DNA of 64,000 nt from assembly GCA_963729365.1 (NCBI GenBank), contig CAVSNQ010000024.1, positions 1 to 64,000 on the forward strand. Direction: 5' to 3'. Positions 26,693-36,440 of this stretch are shown here, one piece after another; the first letter of the stretch is position 1; each line of letters opens with the position of its first letter. The notes beneath the pieces were generated by a model. The model had not been told where the DNA came from. It made no database searches and saw only the letters and a program-made list of their open reading frames with translations. A program made the translations under genes and the position numbers. Source of the stretch: JASHPR01 sp963729365. Its GTDB lineage: Bacteria > Actinomycetota > Actinomycetes > Streptosporangiales > Streptosporangiaceae.

Positions 26693-28728
26693 GCGGCCGA
26701 CGGCCGCCTGGCCGGTACACCGAGACCCCGTCCGCCCGGTAGTCGAAGCGGAACCCGGTTGCTTCCAGGTAGCGGAGGACGACCGGCAGCGCTCGCCTGA
26801 AGCTCCGGCTGGGCGTCGGCCACACCAGCACCCAGCCGATGCCGAGGCGGCGGACGTCCCGCCGGGCCGCCGCCAGCCGCGCCGCCGGCGGCACCGCGCG
26901 GCTCCGCTGGGCAGCCACCAGGCCGCGATAGAACGGGTGCGCGTTGATGGCGTCGGCGGTCGGGCCAGGCACCCAGGAGGTGTAGGCGACCGCCCTCGGG
27001 TGGCCGTCCGCCGTGGCCAGCAGCAGCGCCTGGGCGGCGATCCCCTGGCCGTACAGATCCAGGCCGCCGCGCAGGCCGAACGGCACGTCCAGGACTATCG
27101 AGCCGGACCGGTCGGCGGCGATCGGCCGGTCCAGCGCGGGCATGGCCGATGCCATGACCCCGATATCAGGGCTTCCTGACCAGCCCGACTCCAGCATGCC
27201 GAGCGCGACGGCGGCGGCCGCCACCGCCCGCGCGCACCGGGCGTAGCCGGGCCGCGCGGTCGGCCCGACCTGCACGGCTTGCCCGGCCTGCACGGCTTGC
27301 CCGGCCTGCACGGCTTGCCCGGCCCGCACGGCTTGCCCGGCCCGCACGGCTTGCCCGGCCCCACGGCTTGCCCGGCCTCCCTGGCCTGCACGGCCGGCCC
27401 GGCCCGGCAGCTCAGCCAGTCCACCGCGCCCCCGGCGAGCAGGGCCGCTCCGACCAGCCCCAGCAGCGCCAGCCGGTCGGCCTCACGGAACCCGGAGAGC
27501 CCGGGAATCCGGACCAGCCAGGTGTAGGGCATCAGCGGGGACACCGGCACGCCGTTCCACCTCTGGGCGAGAGGGACGTAGTCCCGCCCGCCCACGTGCA
27601 GCGTGGGCCCGAGCGCCAGCAGGCCAGACCCCAGCCACAGCAACGCCAGCCACCAGGCGCCGCGGCGCCGGCGGGCGACGGCCAGCCCGAGCACGGCGAG
27701 CACCGAGAGCACCACGCCGAAGGTGGGGATCCCCTCGCCGGGCGCGCTGGTCTGGAAGATCGATGCCAGCCGGTGCAGCCCGAACACGGCCAGCCGGGGG
27801 GACGGCGCGAACAGCCCGGGGAGGCTCGCGGTGTACTTGACGTACCCCCGGACGTCCGGCCTGGCCACGCCGTCGGTGACGGCCTGGGCGGCCACGGCGA
27901 TGACCTGCGGGCTGGCGGCCGCGGCGGCGACCAGCGCGCCCAGCGCCACGCAGGACAGGCGGGCCCGGGGCGCCCGGGCCAGCCAGGGCCCGAGCACCAG
28001 GCCGGCCAGCAGCAGCGCCATGATCGCGGTCTCCAGGTTGACCAGGACCGCGGCGCCGAGCACCAGGCCGAGGATGACGGCCTGGCGCCGGCCCGGCGCC
28101 GGCGCAGCCGGACCGAGGCCTCCAGGGCCACCGGGAGGAACACGGCCCCGAGGCAGACGTTCAGGTGGTACCAGGCCTGGAACGTGAGCATCGTCGACAG
28201 GCCGAAGAAGGCGCCGGCGGCGATGGCCCCGGCCTGGCCGCGCAGCCAGAGGCGGGCGGCGCGATACATGGCGTAGCACGCCGCGCCCGGAGCCACGGCG
28301 GTGAGCAGGGCTAACGAGGCAGCCGGGCCGAACGCCAGGGTGACCGGCGTCATGACCAGCCCGGCCAGCGGCATGGTGGTGTCGAAGCCGAGCTGGATCC
28401 CCACCGGCGCGGCCATGTACCCGGTGAACCACGGGTTGCCCAGGTGGGTCACCTGGCGCGCGACCCACCACAGATCCCAGGCATAGCTGGACACGTCGTT
28501 GCTCGCCGGGAGCCGGCCGGTCAGGTAGGCGGCCCTCGGCCAGCTGGCCGCGATCCCGGCGGCGGCGTAGCACCCCAGGAGCGCGAGTTCTCTCGCCGCG
28601 GGACGCACAGCCACCGCCCGTACCCGCGGCCAGTGCCGCGTCATGCGTCGTCCGGCCGGGCCGCGGCCCGTTCCGGCGGCATCTGCGGGTGGCCGGCCGT
28701 GCGGCGATAACACTTGCGGTGGTTGCAT
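26664..28728 (-). CDS. Polytopic membrane protein, GT-C glycosyltransferase-like, with two frame breaks
   Basis: Three frames together give a protein of about 690 aa. First part (28728 to ~28090): ARELALLGCYAAAGIAASWP, NDVSSYAWDLWWVARQ, several helices. Second part: VILGLVLGAAVLVNLETAIMA through YTWLVRIPGLSGFREADRLALL. Third part, from the tandem repeat to 26664: a soluble tail with GWVLVWPTPSRSFRRALP. Polytopic architecture with an acidic first loop resembles GT-C glycosyltransferases, but no motif proves it. Breaks lie near 28086-28095 and inside the 18-bp repeat array (a 17-nt unit). ATG 28728 has an AGGGGAAAG element; ATG 28644 is an alternative start. Confidence 0.6.
27269..27375 (-). 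repeat. 18-bp tandem repeat, six units, last unit 17 nt
   Basis: Five 18-bp units CC(T/C)GCACGGCTTGCCCGG followed by one 17-nt unit that lacks a G (CCCCACGG in place of CCCGCACGG). In the coding strand each full unit encodes the hexapeptide GQAV(Q/R)A. The short unit shifts the reading frame of the host membrane-protein gene exactly where the ORF changes frame. Confidence 0.9.
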
Positions 28729-28832
28729 CGCTTTCTTTCCCCTGCGTTGCGCGGCCGACTGGCGCCCTGACCTGGCCGGGTTGGCGAATCACGCTACCGC
28801 GCCTGTCGGCCCGGTTGGCTAGGCTCTGCTAA

Positions 28833-29873
28833 GTGAGCGATGAGTCCCCGCCGTTCCCCTGGCCGGCCGGCAGTGCCACCGGCGTCGGATCGATGCCCGG
28901 CACGGACCCGGCCGAGGCCGTCGCCGTGGTCCTCGGCGAGCTGCCCGACCTTCCGCACCTGCCCGAGCTGCCTGCCCGGGGCGTGGGGGCCGACCTGACC
29001 GGCCGCACCGCCGCGCTGCTCGTCGACCTCCCGGTCGAGACGACCGCGGGCGGCTGGAAACTGGCCGCCCGCCGGGGCCGTGAGCAGCGCCGGGCCGCTG
29101 GCCTGCTGTCCGAGGACCTGGACACCGCGCAGGAAGCCGCCGGGGACTGGACCGGGCCGTTCAAGCTTCAGGTCTGCGGCCCGTGGACGCTCGCGGCCAC
29201 GATCGAGCTGAGCCGCAGCCAGAACCCGGCGCTCGCCGACCCCGGCGCGGTGGCCGACCTGATCGCGTCGCTGGCCGAGGGGGTGGCCGCGCACGTCGCC
29301 GAGGTCCGCGGCCGGATCCCGGGCGCCACGGTGCTGCTGCAGCTTGACGAGCCCGCGCTGCCCGCGGTGCTGGCCGGATCCGTGCCGACCGCCAGCGGGC
29401 TGAACCGGGTGGGGGCGGTCGACACCACGGTGACCCGCGATGGCCTGCGCTCCGTGCTGGACGCCACGACGGCGTTCGGCCTGGTGCACTGCTGCGCTCG
29501 CGGCATCCCGTTCGGACTGCTGCGCGAGGCCGGGGCGCAGGCGGTCGCCTTCGACATGGGCCTGCTGCGGCGCGAGGAAGAAGACGCCCTGGCGGAACTC
29601 GTCGAGGCCGGCCTCGGGATCATGGCTGGAGTTCTTCAGAGCCAGGAACGCGACGCCTCGGCCCCATCGCCTTCGCCGCGTGAGCCTGGTGCGGGCCTGC
29701 TTGACCTGTGGCACCGGATGGGGATCCCGGCCAGCGGCGTTGACCGGCAGGTGGTGCTCACGCCCGCCTGCGGCCTGGCCGGCGCGTCGCTGGCCGGCGC
29801 CCGGGCCGCGCTGGCCCGCTGCCGCGAGGCGGCGCGGCTGCTGCCCGAGCTGATCGAGGAGGGGGCGGCATGA
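28833..29873 (+). CDS. MetE-like (cobalamin-independent methionine synthase C-domain) family protein
   Basis: 346-aa single-domain TIM-barrel of the UROD/MetE-like superfamily. Seen: GSMPGTDPAEAV at the N-terminus, LQLDEPALPAVL, and zinc-ligand-type positions in LVHCCA and LTPACGLAG. It is half the size of true MetE and lacks the N-terminal half, so full methionine synthase activity is doubtful. The same protein precedes ligA in mycobacteria. TAGGCT lies 7 nt before the GTG (leaderless style). It overlaps ligA by 4 bp (ATGA). Confidence 0.85.
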   Translation: MSDESPPFPWPAGSATGVGSMPGTDPAEAVAVVLGELPDLPHLPELPARGVGADLTGRTAALLVDLPVETTAGGWKLAARRGREQRRAAGLLSEDLDTAQEAAGDWTGPFKLQVCGPWTLAATIELSRSQNPALADPGAVADLIASLAEGVAAHVAEVRGRIPGATVLLQLDEPALPAVLAGSVPTASGLNRVGAVDTTVTRDGLRSVLDATTAFGLVHCCARGIPFGLLREAGAQAVAFDMGLLRREEEDALAELVEAGLGIMAGVLQSQERDASAPSPSPREPGAGLLDLWHRMGIPASGVDRQVVLTPACGLAGASLAGARAALARCREAARLLPELIEEGAA

Positions 29874-32119
29874 GCGAAGCGAACCCGGCCGGCAACCCGG
29901 CCGGCACAGGGGAACCAGCGACGGCGGACGCCGCCGCCCGGCAGCGGCACGGCAGGCTGGCCGTCGAGATCACCGAGCACAACCACCGCTACCACGTGCT
30001 CGACGCGCCCATCATCTCCGATGCCGGGTACGACGCGCTCATGCGCGAGCTGCGCGAGCTCGAGGAGCGGTATCCGGAGCTGCGCACGCCCGATTCCCCG
30101 ACCCAGAAGGTCGGGGACGTGATCTCCACCGATTTCGCCCCGGTCGAGCACCTGGAGCGGCTGCTCAGCCTGGACAACGCGTTCTCGGCGGAGGAGCTTG
30201 ACGCCTGGGCCGCGCGCACCGAGCGGCTGGCCGGCCCCGACACCGCGGTCGGCCCTTACCTGTGCGAACTGAAGATCGACGGTCTGGCGGTCGCCCTCGT
30301 CTACCGCGACGGGGCGCTCGTCCGCGCGGCGACCAGGGGCGACGGGGTGACCGGCGAGGACGTCACGCCGAACATCCGGACGATCTCCGCGGCCCCGGCG
30401 CGGCTGGCCGGGTCGGGCTGGCCTGAGGTTCTTGAGGTGCGCGGCGAGGTGTTCCTGCCGGTGGAGGCGTTCCACCGGCTGAACGAGCGGCAGGCCGAGG
30501 CGGGCAAGCCGCTGTATGTGAACCCGCGGAACACGGCGGCCGGGTCGCTGCGGCAGAAAGACCCCCGGGTCACCGCGACCCGGCCGCTCAGCCTGATCGT
30601 GCACGGGCTCGCCGTGCCCGGCGCGGGCGCGGAGAGCGGCATGCCCGCGCCGCAGGACGAGGCGGTGGCCGACACCGCGCCGTCCACGCAGTCCGGCTGG
30701 TACCAGCAGCTTCGCGAATGGGGGCTGCCGGTCAGCGAGGTATATAAGGTCGTCGGCGACCTGGACGGGGTGCGCGAGTACATCGCGTACTACGCCGAGC
30801 ACCGGCACGACCCGCCGTATGAGATCGACGGCGTGGTGGTCAAGCTCGACCGGCTCGAGATGCAGCGCACCATGGGCGCGACCAGCCGGGCGCCGCGCTG
30901 GGCGATCGCCTACAAGTACCCGCCCGAGGAGGTGACCACCCGGCTGCTCGACATCCGGGTCAACGTGGGGCGGACCGGCCGGGTCACCCCGTTCGCGGTG
31001 ATGGAGCCGGTCAAGGTCAGCGGCTCCACGGTGGACCGGGCAACGCTGCACAACGCCGACGAGCTGGCCCGCAAGGGCGTGCTGATCGGCGACATGGTGG
31101 TGCTGCGCAAGGCCGGCGACGTGATCCCCGAGGTGGTCGCGCCGGTCGCGGACCTGCGCTCGGGTTCGGAGCGCGCGTTCGAGTTCCCCACGGCGTGCCC
31201 GGAGTGCGGCACGACGCTGGTCCGGGAGGGCGCCGAGGGCGGGAAGGCCAGCGTGGACTGGCGCTGCCCGAACGCCCGTTCCTGCCCGGCCCAGCTGCGC
31301 GAGCGCCTGTTCCACCTGGCCAGCCGCGGCGCGCTGGACATCGAGGTGCTCGGCTACGAGGCGGGCATGGCGCTGCTCGACGGCGGCCTGGTGACCGATG
31401 AGGGCGATGTGTTCGCGCTGACCGAGGAGAAGCTAGCCAGCTGCCCGTTCTTCGTGAACAAGCAGGGCGGGCTGACCGTGAACGCCGTCAAGCTGCTGCG
31501 CAACCTGGACGAGGCGCGGCAGCGGCCGTTGTGGCGGATCCTGGTCGCGCTGTCGATCCGGCACGTGGGGCCGACCGCGGCCCGCGCCCTGGCCGTGGCG
31601 TTCGGCTCGGTCGCCGCGATCGCGGCGGCGACGCCGGAGCAGCTTGTCGCGGTCGATGACGTGGGCCCGACGATCGCCGCCTCGGTGCGTGACTGGTTCG
31701 CCGTGGACTGGCACGCGGCAATCGTGGCCAAGTGGCGCGCGGCCGGCGTTGAGCTGGGCCCGGCGCAGCTGGCGCAAGACGGACTCGGCGCTGCGGCGGG
31801 CAACTCGCCGGCGGGCGGCGCCGGCGAGTCGGCCGCGCCCGGCCCGCTGGCCGGGGTTACCGTGGTCATCACGGGCACGCTGGCCGGCGTCACGAGAGAT
31901 GAGGCCGCCGAGGCGATCACCAGCCGGGGCGGGAAGGTATCCGGGTCGGTGTCGAAGAAGACGGACTTCGTGGTGGCGGGGACCAGCCCCGGGTCCAAGT
32001 ACGAGCGGGCGCTCGCGCTCGGCGTCCCGGTGCTGGACGAGACGGGGCTCGGCGTGCTGCTTGACCGGGGGCCGGCCGCGGCGCACGATTCAGCCGACTC
32101 GCCAGATAATCGTGCTTGA
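29870..32119 (+). CDS. ligA: NAD-dependent DNA ligase LigA
   Basis: Replicative and repair ligase of 749 aa. Domains: Ia (HNHRYHVLDAPIISDAGYD), adenylation domain with catalytic Lys in CELKIDGLA (about residue 126), TRGDGVTGEDVT, EVRGEVFLP, IDGVVVKLD; OB fold; Cys4 zinc finger (CPECGTTL ... CPNARSCPAQ); helix-hairpin-helix repeats; C-terminal BRCT (GVTVVITGTLAG). A Gly/Ala-rich linker precedes the BRCT domain. ATG 29870 overlaps the previous stop. Confidence 0.97.
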   Translation: MSEANPAGNPAGTGEPATADAAARQRHGRLAVEITEHNHRYHVLDAPIISDAGYDALMRELRELEERYPELRTPDSPTQKVGDVISTDFAPVEHLERLLSLDNAFSAEELDAWAARTERLAGPDTAVGPYLCELKIDGLAVALVYRDGALVRAATRGDGVTGEDVTPNIRTISAAPARLAGSGWPEVLEVRGEVFLPVEAFHRLNERQAEAGKPLYVNPRNTAAGSLRQKDPRVTATRPLSLIVHGLAVPGAGAESGMPAPQDEAVADTAPSTQSGWYQQLREWGLPVSEVYKVVGDLDGVREYIAYYAEHRHDPPYEIDGVVVKLDRLEMQRTMGATSRAPRWAIAYKYPPEEVTTRLLDIRVNVGRTGRVTPFAVMEPVKVSGSTVDRATLHNADELARKGVLIGDMVVLRKAGDVIPEVVAPVADLRSGSERAFEFPTACPECGTTLVREGAEGGKASVDWRCPNARSCPAQLRERLFHLASRGALDIEVLGYEAGMALLDGGLVTDEGDVFALTEEKLASCPFFVNKQGGLTVNAVKLLRNLDEARQRPLWRILVALSIRHVGPTAARALAVAFGSVAAIAAATPEQLVAVDDVGPTIAASVRDWFAVDWHAAIVAKWRAAGVELGPAQLAQDGLGAAAGNSPAGGAGESAAPGPLAGVTVVITGTLAGVTRDEAAEAITSRGGKVSGSVSKKTDFVVAGTSPGSKYERALALGVPVLDETGLGVLLDRGPAAAHDSADSPDNRA

Positions 32120-32359
32120 GGCGGAGACGTGAGGCACGCTGTAGGAACAAGTACGTGGGATGAGGCTGGGCGGGGCGGCTGAGATGGCACATGAGCCGCC
32201 GGCCCCGGCTCGCAACTGAATAGTAGCTAGATGACTACGGCCTGACGTGTTGTAACGGATAGTATGCAATTGGCTTCGGGAAGTACGATTTTCGCCGTAC
32301 GCTTCTGCCAAACGCGGAGGGACCCGCGGCGCAATCGCTTGCACCGATGAGGACGGCCC

Positions 32360-34591
32360 ATGAAGGATCCGAACGACACCAGGGACATAGGCCCGCGCGT
32401 CGGCTCGCCGCTGTGGATCCACATGACCTCGGTGACCGTGGCCGGCCTCCTGGTCTTCGCCTGGGCCCTGACTCACCTGTCCGGACTGCAGGGCCTGGTC
32501 CGGCATCCCCTGTTCTGGGTCATCGCCGCGCTCGTGGTGGTGGGCGAGCTGCGGCCGATCGTGACGCCCGGCCGGACCGGCGCCGAGTCTCCGGTCGCCT
32601 CGCTCACGTTCGGCTTCGCCGCGCTGCTGTACTGGGGGTTCCCGGTCGCCGTGCTGCTGCGGGTCACGTCCTGCCTGATCGTGGGCCTGGTCCAGCGCAA
32701 GGCTCTGCACCGGTGCGCGTTCAATGCCGCCCAGACCACCCTGAGCATGGCGGCCGCCGGCCTGGCCCTGGCTCTCACCGGGATCCATCCGGCGCCCGCC
32801 CACCCGGTGGTGCCCTCAGGAGCCGACCTGCCCATGGTGCTGCTGGCCGGCGCGGCGTACTTCGCGGTGAACTTCGTGCTGCTCGGCGTGGCCATAGCGC
32901 TGCACTCGCGGGTGCCGCTGCTGCGGAGCCTGCGCGTGGCGCTGCCCTTCCAGGCGCTCGTGAACCTGGTGCTGATCGCGGCGGCGCCGCTGGTCGCCGT
33001 CGTGATGGCGGCGGATTCCGCGTGGCTGGTGCTGCTGTTCGCGTTCCCGCTCGCCGCCATCTACATGAACGCGGCCATGGCGGTGCAGCGCGAGCACCAG
33101 GCGCACCATGACGAGCTCACCGGCTTGTCCAACCGCAAGCTGCTGATCCGGCAGACCAGCGACGCGCTGGCCGACGCGGCCAGGTCGGGCACCAAGGTCG
33201 GGTTCCTGCTGCTGGACCTGGACCGCTTCAAGGAGGTCAACGACACGCTCGGGCACCCGGTCGGCGACCGCCTGCTGCGGATCGTCGCGCACCGGCTCAC
33301 GCACAGCGTGCGGCCCGGCGACCTCGTCGCCCGCCTGGGCGGCGACGAGTTCGCGGTGCTGCTGCCCGCGGTGCGTGAGGTCTGCGCGGCCCGCGAGGTG
33401 GCCGCGCGGCTGCGCGCGGCGGTCTGTGAGCCGATCCGCCTCGAGGGCATGTCGTTCGATATCGAGGCGAGCGTGGGCATCGCTCTCTACCCGGACGACG
33501 CGACCGGCTTCGAGTTGCTGATGCAGCACGCCGATGTCGCCATGTACCTGGCCAAGGAGCGGCGCAGCGGGGTGGAGCGGTACGTGGCCGACTCCGACCG
33601 CAACTCCCCGGCCCGGCTCGCGCTGCTCGGCGATCTGCGCCGCGGCATGGACCGGGACGAGCTCGAGCTGCACTTCCAGCCCAAGGTCATCCTGGAGAGC
33701 GGCCGGACCGCCGGGATGGAGGCGCTGGTCCGCTGGCAGCATCCGGTCCGCGGGCTGATGACGCCCGAGGAGTTCATCCCGCTGGTCGAGCAGTCCTACC
33801 TGATGCGGGACCTCACGTTCCAGGTTGTGGACCGGGCGCTGGCCCAGGCGGCCGCCTGGCGGCAGGACGGCCTGCCGGTTCAGGTGTCGCTGAACGTGGC
33901 CGCGCGCGACCTGCTCGACGCGAGCCTCGCGGAGACGATCGGCCGCGGGCTCGAGCGTTATGAGCTGCCGCCGGATGCGCTGCTGCTTGAGATCAACGAG
34001 CGGGTGCTGACCAGCGAGCCCGCCTATGCCGCGACCGCGGTGGAGGCGCTGGCAGCGCTGGGCGTGGCGCTGAGCCTGGATGACTTCGGCACCGGCTACT
34101 CGTCCCTGGTGCGGCTCAAGCGGCTGCCGGTCAGCGAGGTGAAGATCGATTCGTCGTTCATCTCCAGGCTGCTCCATTCGGCGGACGATGAGGTGATCGT
34201 GCAGTCGATCGTGGACCTGGTCCGAGCGCTCGACATCGACTCGGTGGCCGAGGGCGTGGAGTCGGCCGAGGTGGCGACCGCCCTGCGGGTGATGGGGTGC
34301 AAGGCCGCGCAGGGGTGGCATTTCAGCAAGCCGCTCAATCCGGCATCAGCCACGGCGTGGCTCGTGGAGCACGGCGTGGCCGGCGAGTTGTCCGCGCCGG
34401 TCCCGTCTGGGCACCGGGCGGTCGGGCCGCCGGTCCCGCCGCAGGCCCGCCCGCCGGCCGCGAGCGTGCCCGCCCCCGGCACGCAGGCCGGCCACCCGGT
34501 CCCGCCGCCCGCCAGCGTGCCCGCGCCCGGCGTGCCGTCCTTATGGTGGCACGCGCTTAATGGTTTCGGACCGCCTCTGCGCGGCCGCTAG
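32360..34591 (+). CDS. Membrane-bound GGDEF-EAL cyclic-di-GMP enzyme (RmdB-like)
   Basis: 743 aa. The N-terminal 230 residues are hydrophobic (7-8 helices, MASE-like sensor). The GGDEF domain has LGGDEFAVLL and an intact RxxD inhibitory site (RPGD five residues before GGDEF). The EAL domain has MEALVRWQHP, LEINERVL, LDDFGTGYSSL, VKIDSSF, AEGVES and QGWHFSKP, so it may both make and degrade c-di-GMP. A Pro-rich tail follows. Its position after ligA matches Streptomyces RmdB, a morphogenesis phosphodiesterase. GAGGAC precedes the ATG. Confidence 0.92.
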   Translation: MKDPNDTRDIGPRVGSPLWIHMTSVTVAGLLVFAWALTHLSGLQGLVRHPLFWVIAALVVVGELRPIVTPGRTGAESPVASLTFGFAALLYWGFPVAVLLRVTSCLIVGLVQRKALHRCAFNAAQTTLSMAAAGLALALTGIHPAPAHPVVPSGADLPMVLLAGAAYFAVNFVLLGVAIALHSRVPLLRSLRVALPFQALVNLVLIAAAPLVAVVMAADSAWLVLLFAFPLAAIYMNAAMAVQREHQAHHDELTGLSNRKLLIRQTSDALADAARSGTKVGFLLLDLDRFKEVNDTLGHPVGDRLLRIVAHRLTHSVRPGDLVARLGGDEFAVLLPAVREVCAAREVAARLRAAVCEPIRLEGMSFDIEASVGIALYPDDATGFELLMQHADVAMYLAKERRSGVERYVADSDRNSPARLALLGDLRRGMDRDELELHFQPKVILESGRTAGMEALVRWQHPVRGLMTPEEFIPLVEQSYLMRDLTFQVVDRALAQAAAWRQDGLPVQVSLNVAARDLLDASLAETIGRGLERYELPPDALLLEINERVLTSEPAYAATAVEALAALGVALSLDDFGTGYSSLVRLKRLPVSEVKIDSSFISRLLHSADDEVIVQSIVDLVRALDIDSVAEGVESAEVATALRVMGCKAAQGWHFSKPLNPASATAWLVEHGVAGELSAPVPSGHRAVGPPVPPQARPPAASVPAPGTQAGHPVPPPASVPAPGVPSLWWHALNGFGPPLRGR

Positions 34592-34601
34592 TCTTGCGTG
34601 C

Positions 34602-34895
34602 ATGCCGATTACGAGGGACGAGGTCGCGCATCTGGCCACGCTGTCCCGGCTGGCCCTGAGCGAGCCGGAGCTCGACCACTTCGCCGGCCAGCTGGACGTG
34701 ATCATCGCGGCCGTGGCGCGGGTGCAGGAGGTCGCGGCCGAGGGGATCCCGCCGACCACGCACGCGCTGCCGGTCACGAACGTGTTCCGCGATGACGTGA
34801 TCGCGGGTTGCCTCGGCGCCCAGGCCGCGCTCGACCAGGCGCCCGCGTCCGAGCAGGGCCGGTTCCGGGTGCCGCGGATCCTGGCCGAGGACTGA
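34602..34895 (+). CDS. gatC: Asp-tRNA(Asn)/Glu-tRNA(Gln) amidotransferase subunit C
   Basis: 97-aa GatC, which stabilises GatA-GatB. Begins MPITRDEVAHLATLSRLAL and ends with NVFRDDV and FRVPRILAED, all family landmarks. TAGTCT lies 7 nt before the ATG, so a leaderless transcript may begin here and drive gatCAB. gatA follows after 3 bp. Confidence 0.94.
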   Translation: MPITRDEVAHLATLSRLALSEPELDHFAGQLDVIIAAVARVQEVAAEGIPPTTHALPVTNVFRDDVIAGCLGAQAALDQAPASEQGRFRVPRILAED

Positions 34896-34898
34896 CCG

Positions 34899-36440
34899 GT
34901 GGCCAGCGAGTCGGCGCACACCGAGCTGACCAGGATGACGGCGGCCGAGCTCGCCGCGGCCATCGCGGCAGGCGAGACCTCCGCGGTCGAGGTCACCCGG
35001 GCGCACCTGGACCGGATCGAGGCCGTGGACGAGCGGGTGCACGCGTTCCTGCACGTGGCTCCGGAGGCCGCCCTGGCCGCGGCCGCCGCGGTCGACGAGC
35101 GGCGCGGCGCCGGGGAGCCCCTCGGCCCGCTGGCCGGGGTGCCGCTGGCCCTCAAGGACGTCTTCACGACCACCGACATGCCCACGACCTGCGGATCGCG
35201 GATCCTGGAGGGCTGGCGGCCGCCTTACGACGCGACGATCACCACGCGGCTGCGGCGCGCCGGGGTGGTCATTCTCGGCAAGGCGAACATGGACGAGTTC
35301 GCGATGGGGTCGTCCACCGAGAACTCGGCGTTCGGGCCGTCCCGCAACCCGTGGGACCTGAGCCGGGTGCCCGGCGGGTCCTCCGGCGGGTCCTCGGCCG
35401 CGGTCACCGCGTTCGAGGCGCCGCTCGGCATCGGCACCGACACCGGCGGCTCGATCCGCCAGCCCGCGGCCGTGTGCGGCATCGTCGGGGTGAAGCCGAC
35501 CTACGGCGGTTCCTCCCGGTACGGCGTGGTCGCGTTCGCGTCCTCGCTGGACACGCCGGGCCCGCTGGCCCGCACCGTGCTCGACGCGGCGCTGCTGCAC
35601 GAGGCCATGTCGGGGCATGACCCGTGCGACTCGACCTCGATCGACGCGCCGGTGCCGCCGGTGGTGGCCGCGGCGCGGCAGGCGGACGTGAGCGGGCTGC
35701 GGGTCGGGGTGGTGGCCGAGCTCGGCGGCGAGGGATACCAGCCGGGCGTGCTGGCCAGGTTCGGCGAGGCGGTGGAGCTGCTCGAGTCGCTGGGCGCCAA
35801 GGTCACCGAGGTGTCCTGCCCGCACTTCACCTACGCGCTGCCCGCGTACTACCTGATCGCGCCCAGCGAGTGCTCGTCCAACCTGGCCCGGTTCGACGGG
35901 ATGCGGTACGGCCTGCGGGTGGGCGACGACGGGACCCGCAGTGCCGAGGAGGTCATGTCGCTGACTCGCGCCGCCGGGTTCGGCGCGGAGGTCAAGCGCC
36001 GGATCATGCTCGGCACCTACGCTCTGTCCAGCGGCTACTACGACGCCTACTACGGCAAGGCGCAGCAGGTGCGCACGCTGATCGTGCGGGACTTCGACGC
36101 GGCGTTCGAGCAGGTCGACGTGCTGGTCTCGCCGACCACGCCGACCACGGCGTTCCCGATCGGCTCCCGCGTGGACGACCCGATCGCCATGTACCTGGCC
36201 GACCTCTGCACGATCCCCTCGGACCTGGCCGGCAACTCCGCGCTGTCCGTGCCGTGCGGGCTCGCCCCGGAGGACGGCCTCCCGGTCGGGCTGCAGATCA
36301 TGGCCCCGGTGCTGGCCGATGACCGGCTGTACCGGGTCGGCGCGGCCGTGGAGGCCGCGCTGGACCGGCGCCGCGGGCACCCGCTGCTCGACGAGTCGAA
36401 AGGTGTGCAGGGGGAAGGGGAGGTGGGCGGGGATGACTGA
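34899..36440 (+). CDS. gatA: Asp/Glu-tRNA amidotransferase subunit A
   Basis: Amidase-signature subunit that releases ammonia from glutamine for transamidation. 513 aa. Catalytic Lys in LALKDVF, cis-Ser in GGSSGGSSAA and nucleophile Ser in GTDTGGSIRQPA are all present, as is GKANMDEFAMGSSTE. GTG start right after gatC; the end overlaps gatB by 8 bp. Confidence 0.96.
   Translation: MASESAHTELTRMTAAELAAAIAAGETSAVEVTRAHLDRIEAVDERVHAFLHVAPEAALAAAAAVDERRGAGEPLGPLAGVPLALKDVFTTTDMPTTCGSRILEGWRPPYDATITTRLRRAGVVILGKANMDEFAMGSSTENSAFGPSRNPWDLSRVPGGSSGGSSAAVTAFEAPLGIGTDTGGSIRQPAAVCGIVGVKPTYGGSSRYGVVAFASSLDTPGPLARTVLDAALLHEAMSGHDPCDSTSIDAPVPPVVAAARQADVSGLRVGVVAELGGEGYQPGVLARFGEAVELLESLGAKVTEVSCPHFTYALPAYYLIAPSECSSNLARFDGMRYGLRVGDDGTRSAEEVMSLTRAAGFGAEVKRRIMLGTYALSSGYYDAYYGKAQQVRTLIVRDFDAAFEQVDVLVSPTTPTTAFPIGSRVDDPIAMYLADLCTIPSDLAGNSALSVPCGLAPEDGLPVGLQIMAPVLADDRLYRVGAAVEAALDRRRGHPLLDESKGVQGEGEVGGDD

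Noticed and set aside
27269..27375. Tandem repeat considered as a CRISPR array
   Set aside because: Units are 18 bp, contiguous with no spacers, and coding in frame; no cas genes nearby.
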